A stretch of DNA of 64,000 bases, from positions 1,507,501 to 1,571,500 of the forward strand of contig NZ_CP044011.1 in the NCBI RefSeq assembly GCF_016864555.1. The letters are read 5' to 3'. Below the pieces are notes generated by a model, which did no database searches, had not been told where the DNA came from, and worked only from the letters and a program-made list of their open reading frames with translations. Made by a program: the position numbers and the translations under genes. Positions 1-10,844 of the stretch are shown here, in pieces (within the stretch, counting starts at the first letter, position 1; every line of letters begins with the position of its first letter). The stretch is from Sinorhizobium sp. BG8. GTDB taxonomy: Bacteria; Pseudomonadota; Alphaproteobacteria; Rhizobiales; Rhizobiaceae.

Positions 1-2748
<2,748 letters not shown>

Positions 2749-2773
2749 CTCATTGAAAATGCTCATCTCAAGG

Positions 2774-2849
2774 CCAACGCGTCAGCGTTGGTCCTGATAG
2801 AGCCAAGGCGAAAGCCTTTGCGACGGGCCCGGCAAATGCAAGGCATTTG
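2774..2849 (+). other. Three stem-loops in the 23S-5S spacer
   Basis: The spacer between 23S and 5S holds three short perfect hairpins: CCAACGC/GCGTTGG (2774-2791), AAGGC/GCCTT with a GAAA tetraloop (2805-2818) and CAAATGC/GCATTTG (2833-2849). They are probably processing structures of the rRNA precursor. None has a T-tract, so they are unlikely to stop transcription. Confidence 0.5.
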
Positions 2850-2938
2850 TCCGGTTTGTTGCTCCAAAGACGTGTTCACAAAAGACAAAACATGATCGCA
2901 AGATCATTACCAGCTTCTCATCAACTTGCCCTTAGCCG

Positions 2939-3056
2939 ACCTGGTGGTTCTGGCGGGGTGGCTGCACCCGTTCCCATTCCGAACACGGCCGTGAAACGCC
3001 CCAGCGCCGATGGTACTTCGTCTTAAGACGCGGGAGAGTAGGTCGCTGCCAGGTCT
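2939..3056 (+). rRNA. rrf: 5S ribosomal RNA
   Basis: The sequence from ACCTGGTGG to GCTGCCAGGTCT has the 5S layout: the ends pair (CCTGG with CCAGG), CCCATTCCGAACACGG of the loop B/C region is at about 2973-2988, and the GATGGTA and GGGAGAGTAGG segments follow. The length is about 118 bases. It follows the 23S gene on the same strand at about 190 bases, as in a normal rRNA operon. The exact ends are uncertain by a few bases. Confidence 0.95.
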
Positions 3057-3120
3057 GCTAAAGGCAAGTTGAAAACATAGATCCCCTTCTCATCACACAC
3101 TCGGCCCAAGCCGATCAAAA

Positions 3121-3143
3121 AAAGGGCCGCGCAAAGCGGCCTT
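3121..3143 (+). terminator. Hairpin after 5S rRNA
   Basis: AAAGG-GCCGC (3121-3130) pairs with GCGGC-CTTT (3136-3143) around a short loop, with only three Ts at the end. It could be a weak terminator or a processing hairpin between 5S and tRNA-fMet. The tRNA lies downstream, so read-through would have to be possible unless the tRNA has its own promoter. Confidence 0.45.
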
Positions 3144-3191
3144 TATGCGTTATAATCCTCGACAGCTTCGAGGTCTTCGAACTCAACGGTA

Positions 3192-3236
3192 TTTTGCCCA
3201 ATGGCAAAAACCGGTCGGTATTTTGCCAAGGCAAAA
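3192..3236 (+). repeat. Twin TTTTGCC/GGCAAAA hairpins before tRNA-fMet
   Basis: Two near-identical inverted repeats stand in tandem: TTTTGCC-CAAT-GGCAAAA (3192-3209) and TTTTGCC-AA-GGCAAAA (3221-3236). Both are preceded by CGGTA. They look like a local duplication of one small palindrome. Their role is unknown; tRNA 5' processing or a protein-binding site are possibilities. Confidence 0.6.
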
Positions 3237-3245
3237 GCCAGGTAA

Positions 3246-3322
<77 letters not shown>

Positions 3323-3330
3323 AACATCAC

Positions 3331-3363
3331 AAAGCCCCGCTCGGAGAAATCCGGCGGGGCTTT
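3331..3363 (+). terminator. Rho-independent terminator of the rRNA operon
   Basis: AAAGCCCCGC (3331-3340) and GCGGGGCTTT (3354-3363) form a perfect 10-bp GC-rich stem with a 13-base loop, starting 8 bases after the tRNA. The run of Ts is short but the stem is strong. The 160 bases from here to the next gene hold nothing recognisable. Confidence 0.8.
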
Positions 3364-3524
3364 CTGCGTTAAAGCGCATCCGAAAACACGACCATGCTGG
3401 AAAGCGGCAAGGCTGAGAGGGGAGGGGCGTCAGACCCCAGGGCAGCCTGATCGCGAACAGTTCGCTGCGGGGCAGTGGTCGGCCTGATATTGAGGCTATG
3501 GATCGCGCTGAGGCAGGCATTTCA

Positions 3525-4622
3525 TCACTCGCCCGGCAGGATGTGCGATGCGTTCGGCCGCCAGGACACCCAGATGGGAGCGCCAGGCTCGAGATTGAGG
3601 CTGTCGAGCTCATCGTGGCTCTTCTGTGCCTTGATCTCGATCTGGGCCGAACCTTCGAGGTGGACCACGGCGGTTGCTCCGACAAACTCTTCGCCGACGA
3701 CGGAAGCTTCCAGCGAGTTCCAGTCGCGCGATGGGCGGTCCCGGCTGAGGTTGATGCGGTCGCTCGAAATGGCAAAGGTCACCTTGTCGCCGGGGGACAG
3801 GTGTTTCGCGCTTTCACCGGGCACATGGAATTCGCCGGCAGGCGTCGCGATCCTCATCGTGCCGGCATCAACGCCGGAGACCTTCCCCGGGAAAATGTTC
3901 GACGATCCGAGGAATTCCGCGACAAAGCGCGTCCGCGGTGCGCGGTAGATCTCCTGCGGCGTGCCGATCTGCTCGATCTTGCCACGGCTCATGATCACGA
4001 CCCGGTCGGCCATGGAGAAGGCCTCCGACTGGCTGTGGGTGACATAGACGAAGGTGATGCCGAGTTCGCGCTGCAGGTTCGAGAGCACGGTCTGCATCCT
4101 GACCTTGAGATGGGCGTCGAGTGCGGAGAGCGGCTCGTCGAGCAGCAGGATCTCCGGCTCGGTGACCAGCGAGCGCGCGAGCGCGACGCGCTGGCGCTGG
4201 CCGCCGGAGAGATGGGCGACGTTACGCTCGGCGAATTCCGTTATCTGCATGCGGTCGAGCCATTTTTCGACACGTTCCCGACGCTCGGCCTTGGCGACGC
4301 CGCGCATGCGCAGGCTGAACTCGACATTCTCGCGGACGGTGAGGAAGGGAAATAGCGCCAGGCTCTGCCAGACCATCGGCGTGTCGCGCTGCCAGGTCGG
4401 CAGATCGTTGATGCGCTTTCCGGCGAGGCGGATCTCGCCCTCGCTGGGCGTCTCCAGTCCGGCCAGCATCCTGAGTGTCGTGGTCTTTCCGCAGCCGGAC
4501 GAACCCATGATCGCGAGGAATTCGCCCTTGCGGATTTCGAGGTTGATCGGGCTGACGGCAGTGAAATTGCCATAGCGCTTGGCGACGCCGTCGAAGGTGA
4601 CGAGAGGTTGTTGCTGGGTCAT
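3525..4622 (-). CDS. ABC transporter ATP-binding protein, PotA/spermidine-putrescine type
   Basis: This cytoplasmic ATPase drives import of a small cationic or polyamine-like solute with the three genes upstream. The 365-residue protein has Walker A GSSGCGKT at about 40-47, the signature LSGGQRQR at about 138-145, Walker B ILLLDE at about 158-163, and a C-terminal TOBE-type region from about 240. That domain layout and length fit the PotA class. The start MTQQQPL overlaps the stop of the permease gene by four bases (ATGA), so it is translationally coupled and last in the operon. The neighbouring creatinase and creatininase suggest creatine, creatinine or another guanidino compound as substrate; that is inference. 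Confidence 0.93.
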   Translation of the reverse strand: MTQQQPLVTFDGVAKRYGNFTAVSPINLEIRKGEFLAIMGSSGCGKTTTLRMLAGLETPSEGEIRLAGKRINDLPTWQRDTPMVWQSLALFPFLTVRENVEFSLRMRGVAKAERRERVEKWLDRMQITEFAERNVAHLSGGQRQRVALARSLVTEPEILLLDEPLSALDAHLKVRMQTVLSNLQRELGITFVYVTHSQSEAFSMADRVVIMSRGKIEQIGTPQEIYRAPRTRFVAEFLGSSNIFPGKVSGVDAGTMRIATPAGEFHVPGESAKHLSPGDKVTFAISSDRINLSRDRPSRDWNSLEASVVGEEFVGATAVVHLEGSAQIEIKAQKSHDELDSLNLEPGAPIWVSWRPNASHILPGE

Positions 4623-5446
4623 GAGCTGCTTGCTCCGTTGTTGGCCGTCACCGGCGCGTTGCTGCGTTTCATGATGAGGATCTGGGCGAGGATCACCAGC
4701 GTGATCGAGGCGAGGAAGACGAAGGTGCCGATGACGTTGATGCGCGGGCTCACCTGTCCCTGCAGGAAGCCGAGTACCTTGACCGGCAGCGTCTCGTTGA
4801 GGCCCGAGACGAACCAGGAGACGGCAAATTCGTCGAAAGAAACTGCCATGGTGATCATCAGCGAGGCGAAGATGGCCGGTTTGCAGAAGGGAACAATGAC
4901 GTGGCGCATGGCCATCCATTCCGAGGCGCCGAGGTTCCAGGCCGCGGCTTCCAATGACGGATCCATCTGCGACAGTCGCAGCCGGGTGATTGCCATGGCG
5001 AAGGGCGCGCACATCACGACATGGGCGATGATGACGGAATGGATTGCGCCAGAGAGGCTGATGTTGGAGAGGAAGGCCAGCATGGCGAGGCCGAGGATCA
5101 CGACCGGGATCGTTGGCGGCAGCATCGCGAGCGCGACATAGACCGTCTTGCCGAAGAAGCGGTAGCGAAAGTCTGTGTAGGCGGCGCCGAAGCCGAACAG
5201 GGTCGAGAGCACGGAGACCACGACGCCGACGATCAACGTGTTGCGCAGGCCTTCGAAGACCAGCGGATCGTTTGCGACCGCGTCGTACCAGACGGTCGAG
5301 AAACCGCCGAGCGGAAGCGAGGGGAAGCGGTCGATATTGAACGAGAAAACGAAGCTCGCGGCAATGGGCGCGAAGATGAAGGCGAGCGCGAGCACGATAT
5401 AGGCCTTCAGCGCCCAGTCGATTGCGATGTTGCGGTTATGGGTCAT
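4619..5446 (-). CDS. ABC transporter permease, PotC type
   Basis: This inner-membrane subunit of the Pot-family importer is 275 residues long. It begins MTHNRNIAIDWALKAY and has about six hydrophobic membrane segments. The EAA-type cytoplasmic loop (LEAAAWNLGASEW) is in the usual place for coupling to the ATPase. The chosen ATG overlaps the preceding permease stop by four bases, and its own stop overlaps the ATPase start by four bases. A longer frame extends upstream but only over the neighbouring permease, so it is not used. Confidence 0.92.
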   Translation of the reverse strand: MTHNRNIAIDWALKAYIVLALAFIFAPIAASFVFSFNIDRFPSLPLGGFSTVWYDAVANDPLVFEGLRNTLIVGVVVSVLSTLFGFGAAYTDFRYRFFGKTVYVALAMLPPTIPVVILGLAMLAFLSNISLSGAIHSVIIAHVVMCAPFAMAITRLRLSQMDPSLEAAAWNLGASEWMAMRHVIVPFCKPAIFASLMITMAVSFDEFAVSWFVSGLNETLPVKVLGFLQGQVSPRINVIGTFVFLASITLVILAQILIMKRSNAPVTANNGASSS

Positions 5447-6288
5447 TTTCCGCGCTCCCTGTAGGCATAGCGCACGACGGTGAAAGCAACGGCGAGCAGG
5501 GTCGCGATCATGACGAGCGCGATGACCGCCGCGCGGGGCCACTGCTGGCCGGACTTGGTCGTGTCGGTGATGAGGATAGACAGCGTCGGAGGATCGCCGC
5601 CGCCGAGATAGAGCGGGCTGACGAAATCACCGAAGGTCAGGATGAAGCAGAAGAGGGCCGCGACCACCAGGCCGACCTTGGCGGCGGGGATGATCACCTC
5701 GAAGACGGTCCGCAACCGGCCGCAGCGCAGGTTGTGTGCCGCCTCGACCAGGTTCCTGTCGACGAAGACGAGGCTGAAGAGCTGGAGCAGGATGACCAGC
5801 GGTAGGCTCAGCGTCAGATACCCGACCATCTGGCCGAAGACGGAGTTCAGCATGCCATAGGGACCGAGGCCGACCTTGGCGAAGAGCGCGTTGAAGATTC
5901 CGTTGTCGGAGAGGAAGATCTGCCAGGAATAGATGCGCACGAGATAGCTGGTGAAGAAGGGCAGGACCATCAGGAACACGATCCAGCGCCGTGCCTGTTC
6001 CTTGAGTTTGAAGGCGATGGCATAGGCGCAGGGAAAAGCGATGGCGCTGGTGATGACAGCAGTCGCGGCGGCGAGCGACAGGGTCCTGAGATACGCATCC
6101 CAGAAGATGCCGCGACCCAGCACATGCGCCCAGTTGGTGAAGACGAAGGCCGGCTCCATGCGGAAGTTCCGTACTGTCCAGAAGCTGAGCGCCACCAGGA
6201 AGAGGAGTGGCGCCAGGAAGAAGGCGAGTTGCCAGAGGAGGAGCGGCACCGAGAAGGTCAGGCCGTAAAGCGTGATCGATTTCCGCAT
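5443..6288 (-). CDS. ABC transporter permease, PotB type
   Basis: This first permease of the Pot-family importer is 281 residues and starts MRKSITLYGLTF. Its first membrane span follows at once. The coupling loop LVEAAHNLRCG is visible near residue 190. It pairs with the PotC-type permease downstream through a four-base overlap. About 100 bases separate it from the substrate-binding gene. The frame stays open upstream over the end of that gene, but the translated sequence there looks nothing like a permease, so the internal ATG is preferred. Confidence 0.9.
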   Translation of the reverse strand: MRKSITLYGLTFSVPLLLWQLAFFLAPLLFLVALSFWTVRNFRMEPAFVFTNWAHVLGRGIFWDAYLRTLSLAAATAVITSAIAFPCAYAIAFKLKEQARRWIVFLMVLPFFTSYLVRIYSWQIFLSDNGIFNALFAKVGLGPYGMLNSVFGQMVGYLTLSLPLVILLQLFSLVFVDRNLVEAAHNLRCGRLRTVFEVIIPAAKVGLVVAALFCFILTFGDFVSPLYLGGGDPPTLSILITDTTKSGQQWPRAAVIALVMIATLLAVAFTVVRYAYRERGK

Positions 6289-6392
6289 TCTGGGGGCTCC
6301 CGGGCGAGAGGTGGCCGCCGGCCGCTTCGTGGCGTGGTCTGGCTCGGGAGCGGGCAGCACGCCCGGTCCCAGAGCCGCGGCGAGCGAGGGCC

Positions 6393-7526
6393 TCATGCGC
6401 CCTTGTACTCGGACCAGAAGTCGTTCCATTCCTCCAGGCTCTGCTGGATAGGCAACTGGCGATAGTGGATCCGGCCGGAGCGGATGAGGTCCATGACATT
6501 GCTCTGATCGAGCAACATGCCCTGGCGCTTGGCCTCCTCGGGCGTTTCCCTGGCGAGCAGTTCCCAGCCCTTGCGGTTGGGGATCAGCGCCGGATAGGCG
6601 GCCATGTTGGCCGACTTCACTTGGCCCTTGGCCGAGGTGATGTACTGGATCCACTTCTGTGCGATGTCCGCCTTGGCCGAGCCCTTGCCGATCGAGAAGG
6701 ATTCCGTCCATTGCAGGCCGCCTTCCTCGGGGATGACGCTGCGGACCTTGCCGCCGTTCTTTTCCAGCGTGCCGGTGATCCAGTCGCCGATGCCGGCCAT
6801 GGCCAGCATCTGGCCGTTCTGGAGCGAGGAGAAGGTGCCGCCGTAATCGAAGAATCCGCCAATCTGCGGGCGCAGCGTCGTGGTCTTCTCTTTAAGCTTC
6901 TCCCAGGCGCCGGCGTCGATGTCGAAGGGCGACTTGTTGCCGTCAAGCAGGCTGATCTCGCCGAGATTGGGCAGGTGCCAGTCGAAATGGCCGACCTTCC
7001 CCTTGAGCTTCTCGTTCCAGAAGACGTTGTAGCTCATGGCCTCCTTTTCAGTGATCGCCTCGGTGTTGTAGGCGACGCCGAGGAAGCCGAAGCGGGCGAA
7101 GACCGAGAAGAGCTTGTCGTCCTGCCAGTGTCCGGCGAAATGCTGGAACTCGGGGAAGTAATCGTCGAACGGGTAATCCTTCGGATCGAGCTCCTCTATG
7201 TATCCGGCGGCATTGAGCTGCTGCACATATTCGGCATCGGACAGGATGATGTCGAAGGTGCCGGGAGGGGACTGGGCGATCAGGCCCAGCATGTTGTCGC
7301 CGCCGGTATAGTATTTCGGCTTGAACTTGACGTTATGCTCGGCCTCGAACTCGGCCACCATGTCAGGCTCGGCATGGCCGTACCAGGCGAGCATGGTGAC
7401 TTCGGTTGGCGCGGCGAAGGCGCGGCGGTTGATGAGAGGCGTGGCGAGAACCGCACCGCCGAGGGCGGCTGACGTCCTGAGGAACTGGCGTCGAGTTGCG
7501 GAAAGTGTCGAGAGATCTTTGGTCAT
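6393..7526 (-). CDS. ABC transporter substrate-binding protein, PotD-like, Tat-exported
   Basis: This 377-residue periplasmic binding protein is first in the transporter operon and sets its specificity. The N-terminus has a twin-arginine signal (R12-R13 in ATRRQFLRTSA, then a hydrophobic stretch and AFAAP), so it is probably exported folded. The mature part resembles the extracellular solute-binding family 1/PotD group, with TMLAWYGHAEPD after the cleavage site and GGDNMLGLIAQSPPG further on. Preceding ATG there is a purine-rich ribosome site (AAAAGGGGAA). Its link to creatinase and creatininase genes points to a guanidino or N-methylated substrate, which is inferred. Confidence 0.92.
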   Translation of the reverse strand: MTKDLSTLSATRRQFLRTSAALGGAVLATPLINRRAFAAPTEVTMLAWYGHAEPDMVAEFEAEHNVKFKPKYYTGGDNMLGLIAQSPPGTFDIILSDAEYVQQLNAAGYIEELDPKDYPFDDYFPEFQHFAGHWQDDKLFSVFARFGFLGVAYNTEAITEKEAMSYNVFWNEKLKGKVGHFDWHLPNLGEISLLDGNKSPFDIDAGAWEKLKEKTTTLRPQIGGFFDYGGTFSSLQNGQMLAMAGIGDWITGTLEKNGGKVRSVIPEEGGLQWTESFSIGKGSAKADIAQKWIQYITSAKGQVKSANMAAYPALIPNRKGWELLARETPEEAKRQGMLLDQSNVMDLIRSGRIHYRQLPIQQSLEEWNDFWSEYKGA

Positions 7527-7561
7527 GGCATTCCCCTTTTCCTGTTGTTTTGGGGAAGGCT

Positions 7562-7604
7562 ATGCAGGGTCGACGCATTTGAAAAATTAATTGTCGTAAT
7601 TTTC
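7562..7604 (-). promoter_or_regulatory. Possible LysR site before the transporter operon
   Basis: The 92-base gap upstream of the binding-protein gene holds ATGC (7562-7565) facing GCAT (7575-7578) and an AT-rich dyad GAAAAATTA/TAATTTTC (7581-7604). The TGCAT-type half-sites also occur before the creatininase and creatinase genes. Operator function is inferred only from that recurrence. Confidence 0.35.
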
Positions 7605-7617
7605 GCATTAAGGAAGC

Positions 7618-8532
7618 TTATTGACGGACGAGCTCGACATGCCGGCGCGTTGGGTCACCGGAAACGCCGGCTTCATCAAGGCGCGCGATGATGTGGTTGA
7701 CCAGCCCGATACCCGCATCCGACAGGCGCGGATGCTTGTAGAACAGGCCGACACGGATCTCCGCGAGCGGCGGAAAGCCGTCCTCTTCGGTCAGCGCCCG
7801 CATGCCGGGAAGCATCGTGTAGCGGGTCAGCGCGCTCACCCCGAGGCCATTGACCACGGCGTTCTGCAGACCGGCAATGCCGGGGCCGGTATAGGCGATG
7901 CGCCAGCGGACCTGCGCGCCATCCAGCGCCTGGATCATCCGCGCACGATAGGCGCAGCCCTCGGGGTGGGCGGCAAGCGGCACGCCCTTGGTCGTATCGA
8001 GACTGCCATTGTCGGCCGCGGCCCAGATCGGCCGTTCGATCCACGAGCGCGAGAGATACTGCGTGTGCCCACTATTGGCCATGCCGACCACGATATCGAG
8101 TTCGTCGGCGTGAAGGCGTTCGAGGATTTCGGCGCTCCAGCCGCAATGCAACTCGAGCGAGATTTCCGGATGCTGGCGGGTGTATTCGGTAATGACGCCC
8201 TGCAGGAAGGCGACGGCATAGTCGTTGGGCAGGCCGACGCGCAGTACGCCTGATATCTTCGACCGGTTGAAATAGGACGCTGCCTCGTCGTTGAGCCGCA
8301 GGATTTCCCGTGCGTAGCTCAACAGCATCTCGCCTTCCGAGGTCAGGAGCAGCGAACGACCGACCTGCCTGACCAGGGGCGCGCCGACCAGTTCCTCAAG
8401 TCTGCGCATCTGCAAGGAGATCGCCGGCTGGGTGCGGCCCAGGGCATCGCCGGCCTTGGTATAGGCGCCGAGATCGATCACCGAGACGAAGGTGCGCAGC
8501 AGGTCGGTCTGGAAGTTGATGATGTTCCGCAT
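7618..8532 (-). CDS. LysR-family transcriptional regulator
   Basis: The 304-residue protein has the LysR layout: an N-terminal winged helix-turn-helix (about residues 8-66, with GAYTKAGDALGRTQPAIS as the recognition part) and a C-terminal effector-binding domain (about 90-295). It is divergent from the creatininase gene across a 98-base gap and upstream of the transporter operon in the same direction, the usual place for the regulator of such genes. The effector may be creatinine, creatine or a product. The start ATG at 8532 gives the standard family length. Confidence 0.93.
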   Translation of the reverse strand: MRNIINFQTDLLRTFVSVIDLGAYTKAGDALGRTQPAISLQMRRLEELVGAPLVRQVGRSLLLTSEGEMLLSYAREILRLNDEAASYFNRSKISGVLRVGLPNDYAVAFLQGVITEYTRQHPEISLELHCGWSAEILERLHADELDIVVGMANSGHTQYLSRSWIERPIWAAADNGSLDTTKGVPLAAHPEGCAYRARMIQALDGAQVRWRIAYTGPGIAGLQNAVVNGLGVSALTRYTMLPGMRALTEEDGFPPLAEIRVGLFYKHPRLSDAGIGLVNHIIARLDEAGVSGDPTRRHVELVRQ

Positions 8533-8538
8533 TGGATT

Positions 8539-8604
8539 TGCATTCCTTATGCAGTGATGACGAATATAAATTTCCCATATCTTTGGCTTGATATCAAATC
8601 AAAG
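8539..8604. promoter_or_regulatory. Operator region between LysR and creatininase genes
   Basis: Two dyads lie in this gap. TGCAT-TCCTT-ATGCA (8539-8553) is a perfect inverted repeat of LysR-box size just upstream of the regulator start. CTTTG-GC-TTGATATCAA-AT-CAAAG (8581-8604) is a 24-bp nested palindrome with only two mismatched pairs, 27 bases before the creatininase ATG. The first may be the LysR recognition site and the second an activation site or a site for another regulator. Confidence 0.5.
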
Positions 8605-8630
8605 CTCCCGATCCATGAAAGGAGCTTGCC

Positions 8631-9416
8631 ATGCCTGAACAGACTGTCTTTGCCGCCGAGCTTTCCTGGCCCGATTACGATGCCCGCGTGCGCGACGGAT
8701 CGACGCCGATCCTGCTGCCCGTGGGTTCGATGGAGCAGCACGGGTGCCACATGCCGATGAATGTCGATGTGCTCTTGCCGGTCGAGTTCGCGCGGCGGGT
8801 GGCCGGGCGGACGGGCGCGCTGGTGGCGCCGCCTTTCACCTATGGCTACAAATCGCACCAGAAATCCGGCGGCGGCAACCATCTGCCGGGTACGACCAGC
8901 CTCGACGGCGCGACGCTGGTCGCGGCGTTGCGCGATGTGATCAAGGAGTTCGCCCGCCACGGCGTGCGCCGGATCTGCCTGGTCAACGGCCATTTCGAGA
9001 ATTCCTGGTTCATCATCGAAGGCATCGATCTCGCGCTTCGCGAACTCAAATGGGGTGGCATCGACGACATGAAGATCGTCGTCCTTTCCTATTGGGACTT
9101 CGTCGACAAGGCGACGATCGCGCGCCTCTATCCCAACGGCTTCACCGGCTGGGATCTCGAACATGGCGGCGTGCTGGAGACTTCGCTGATGCTGGCGCTC
9201 TATCCGCATCAGGTCATGCTGGACCGCGCCGTCGACCACGCGCCTGCAAGTTTCCCGCCCTATGACGTCTATCCCGCCAAGCCCGAATGGACGCCCTCCT
9301 GCGGCACCCTGTCCTCGCCCAAGGAAGCCTCGGCCGAGAAGGGCGAGATTTTGCTCAAGGTCTGCGTCGACGCCATCGTGCAGGCGCTCGAAACCGAATT
9401 TCCTCGCAAGGGCTGA
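8631..9416 (+). CDS. Creatininase-family amidohydrolase (creatinine to creatine)
   Basis: The 261-residue protein belongs to the creatininase family, cytoplasmic metal-dependent cyclic-amide hydrolases. The metal ligands known from the Pseudomonas enzyme (Glu34, His36, Asp45, His120, Glu122) are matched one residue later here: E35 and H37 in GSMEQHG, D46 in MNVDV, H121 and E123 in NGHFEN. The length equals that of the known enzyme. An AAAGGAG ribosome site precedes the ATG. A creatinase gene sits next door in convergent orientation, so creatinine hydrolysis is the best guess; other members act on different amides, so the substrate is not proven. Confidence 0.9.
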   Translation: MPEQTVFAAELSWPDYDARVRDGSTPILLPVGSMEQHGCHMPMNVDVLLPVEFARRVAGRTGALVAPPFTYGYKSHQKSGGGNHLPGTTSLDGATLVAALRDVIKEFARHGVRRICLVNGHFENSWFIIEGIDLALRELKWGGIDDMKIVVLSYWDFVDKATIARLYPNGFTGWDLEHGGVLETSLMLALYPHQVMLDRAVDHAPASFPPYDVYPAKPEWTPSCGTLSSPKEASAEKGEILLKVCVDAIVQALETEFPRKG

Positions 9417-9424
9417 CGCGAAAA

Positions 9425-9457
9425 GGTGGCGGGAGGGCCTTGGCCAACCCCGCCACC
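9425..9457. terminator. Bidirectional hairpin between convergent genes
   Basis: GGTGGCGGG (9425-9433) pairs perfectly with CCCGCCACC (9449-9457), and the loop contains a second small stem GGCC/GGCC. It sits 9 bases after the creatininase stop and 26 bases before the creatinase stop. There is no good T-tract, so it may act as a barrier or a decay-protecting structure for both mRNAs. Confidence 0.6.
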
Positions 9458-9482
9458 AAACGACGCTACAGGGGGTGCCGCG

Positions 9483-10697
9483 TCAGTTTCTGATGACGTT
9501 GTGCTCCGGACCGAAGGGGAAGCCGGTGATGTTCTCGGCGCCGTCCTCCTTGACGATCAGGATGTCATGTTCGCGATAGCCACCCGCACCCGGCATGCCC
9601 TCGGGCAGCATGACCATCGGCTCCATCGACACGACCATGCCCGGCTCCAGCACCGTCTCGATATCCTCGCGCAGCTCCACGCCCGCCTCGCGGCCGTAAT
9701 AGTGGCTGAGCACGCCAAAGGAATGGCCGTAGCCGAAGGAGCGGTATTTCAGCAGATCCCACTCGCGATACATGTCGTTGAGCTCGATCGCGATATCCTT
9801 GCAGCGCGCGCCCGGCTTGATCAGTTCAAGGCCGCGACGATGCACGGCGACGTTCTTTTCCCAGATATCGAGGCTCGCTTCGTCGACATGGTCGCAGAAC
9901 AGGGTGCGTTCGAGCGCGGTGTAGTAGCCGAAGATCATCGGGAAGGTGTTGAGCGAAAGGATATCGCCCGACTGGACTTTTCGATTGGTGACCGGGTTGT
10001 GGGCGCCATCGGTATTGATGCCCGACTGGAACCAGGTCCAGGTGTCCATCAGTTCGACATAGGGAAAGGTTTCCGCGATTGCACGGGTCATGGCATTGGT
10101 GGTGGCGATCGCGACTTCATGTTCTGGTACACCGGCCTTGACGGCTGCCACACAGGCCGCCCCGCCGAGATCGCAGATGCGGGTTCCGTGGCGGATCAGC
10201 GTCTGCTCTTCGAGCGACTTGATCGTGCGCATCCACATCGAGGGCTGGCCGACATCGACGAATTCGACGCCCGGAAGTGCTTCTTCAAGCTGACGGCGGA
10301 AGTCGAGATTGACATGATCGAACTCAATGCCGACGCGCTTGGCTCCCTGGGTGAGCTGGCGCGCTGCGCGATAGAAATTGTCGCGGCGCCAGTCGGTATA
10401 GGTGATGTTGTCGCCAAAGCTGCGCCGCCAGGGCTGGCCGCCATCGATGCCTGCCGAGATGGTGGTGGCGTTCTCATGGTCGATGACCATGCCGTACTTG
10501 CGGCCGAAATAGCAGTAGAGCCAGCCGGAATAGTAGTTGATGCAATGGTAGGAGGTGAGCAATGCGGCATCGACGTCGTTCTTCGCCATCCAGCCGCGCA
10601 GGTCATTCTGTCGGCGGCTCATTTCCTCGGCAGAGAAGGGGGAGAACTCCTTCTCGCCATTATGCCATTTCATCACGTGCAACATATCGTCGGTCAT
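9483..10697 (-). CDS. Creatinase (creatine amidinohydrolase), M24 family
   Basis: Creatinase splits creatine to sarcosine and urea in the cytoplasm. The 404-residue protein matches the known enzyme closely in length and in hallmark segments: an N-terminal creatinase domain (SYHCINYYSGWLYCYFGR, SAGIDGGQPWRR) and a pita-bread catalytic domain with GINTDGAHNPVT, ILSLN.FPM, FGYGHSFG..SHYYGREAG and SMEPM. The active-site His is in WFQSGINTDGAHN/FGYGHSFG and the Glu in SMEPM. The start at 10697 has AAGGAGGAAAG at good spacing; a longer frame upstream lacks such a site. It converges on the creatininase gene. Sarcosine oxidase and urease genes are not in the window. Confidence 0.96.
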   Translation of the reverse strand: MTDDMLHVMKWHNGEKEFSPFSAEEMSRRQNDLRGWMAKNDVDAALLTSYHCINYYSGWLYCYFGRKYGMVIDHENATTISAGIDGGQPWRRSFGDNITYTDWRRDNFYRAARQLTQGAKRVGIEFDHVNLDFRRQLEEALPGVEFVDVGQPSMWMRTIKSLEEQTLIRHGTRICDLGGAACVAAVKAGVPEHEVAIATTNAMTRAIAETFPYVELMDTWTWFQSGINTDGAHNPVTNRKVQSGDILSLNTFPMIFGYYTALERTLFCDHVDEASLDIWEKNVAVHRRGLELIKPGARCKDIAIELNDMYREWDLLKYRSFGYGHSFGVLSHYYGREAGVELREDIETVLEPGMVVSMEPMVMLPEGMPGAGGYREHDILIVKEDGAENITGFPFGPEHNVIRN

Positions 10698-10748
10698 CGA
10701 GCTTTCCTCCTTGAATGGAATGAGACAGCCCGAAGCTAGCGACGACGC

Positions 10749-10780
10749 TTGCATTTCAGAAATTTATTCAGCTGATGCAA
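10749..10780 (-). promoter_or_regulatory. TTGCAT/ATGCAA dyad before creatinase
   Basis: TTGCAT (10749-10754) and ATGCAA (10775-10780) form an inverted repeat about 50-85 bases upstream of the creatinase start. The half-site matches the TGCAT words at 8539-8553. This suggests shared LysR control, though the spacing differs, so confidence is modest. Confidence 0.35.
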
Positions 10781-10844
10781 AAATAAGCAAGACTTATCGC
10801 ATCCGATGGCGAACTGCGCGGCTCGTAGTGCACACGCCTGCTGC

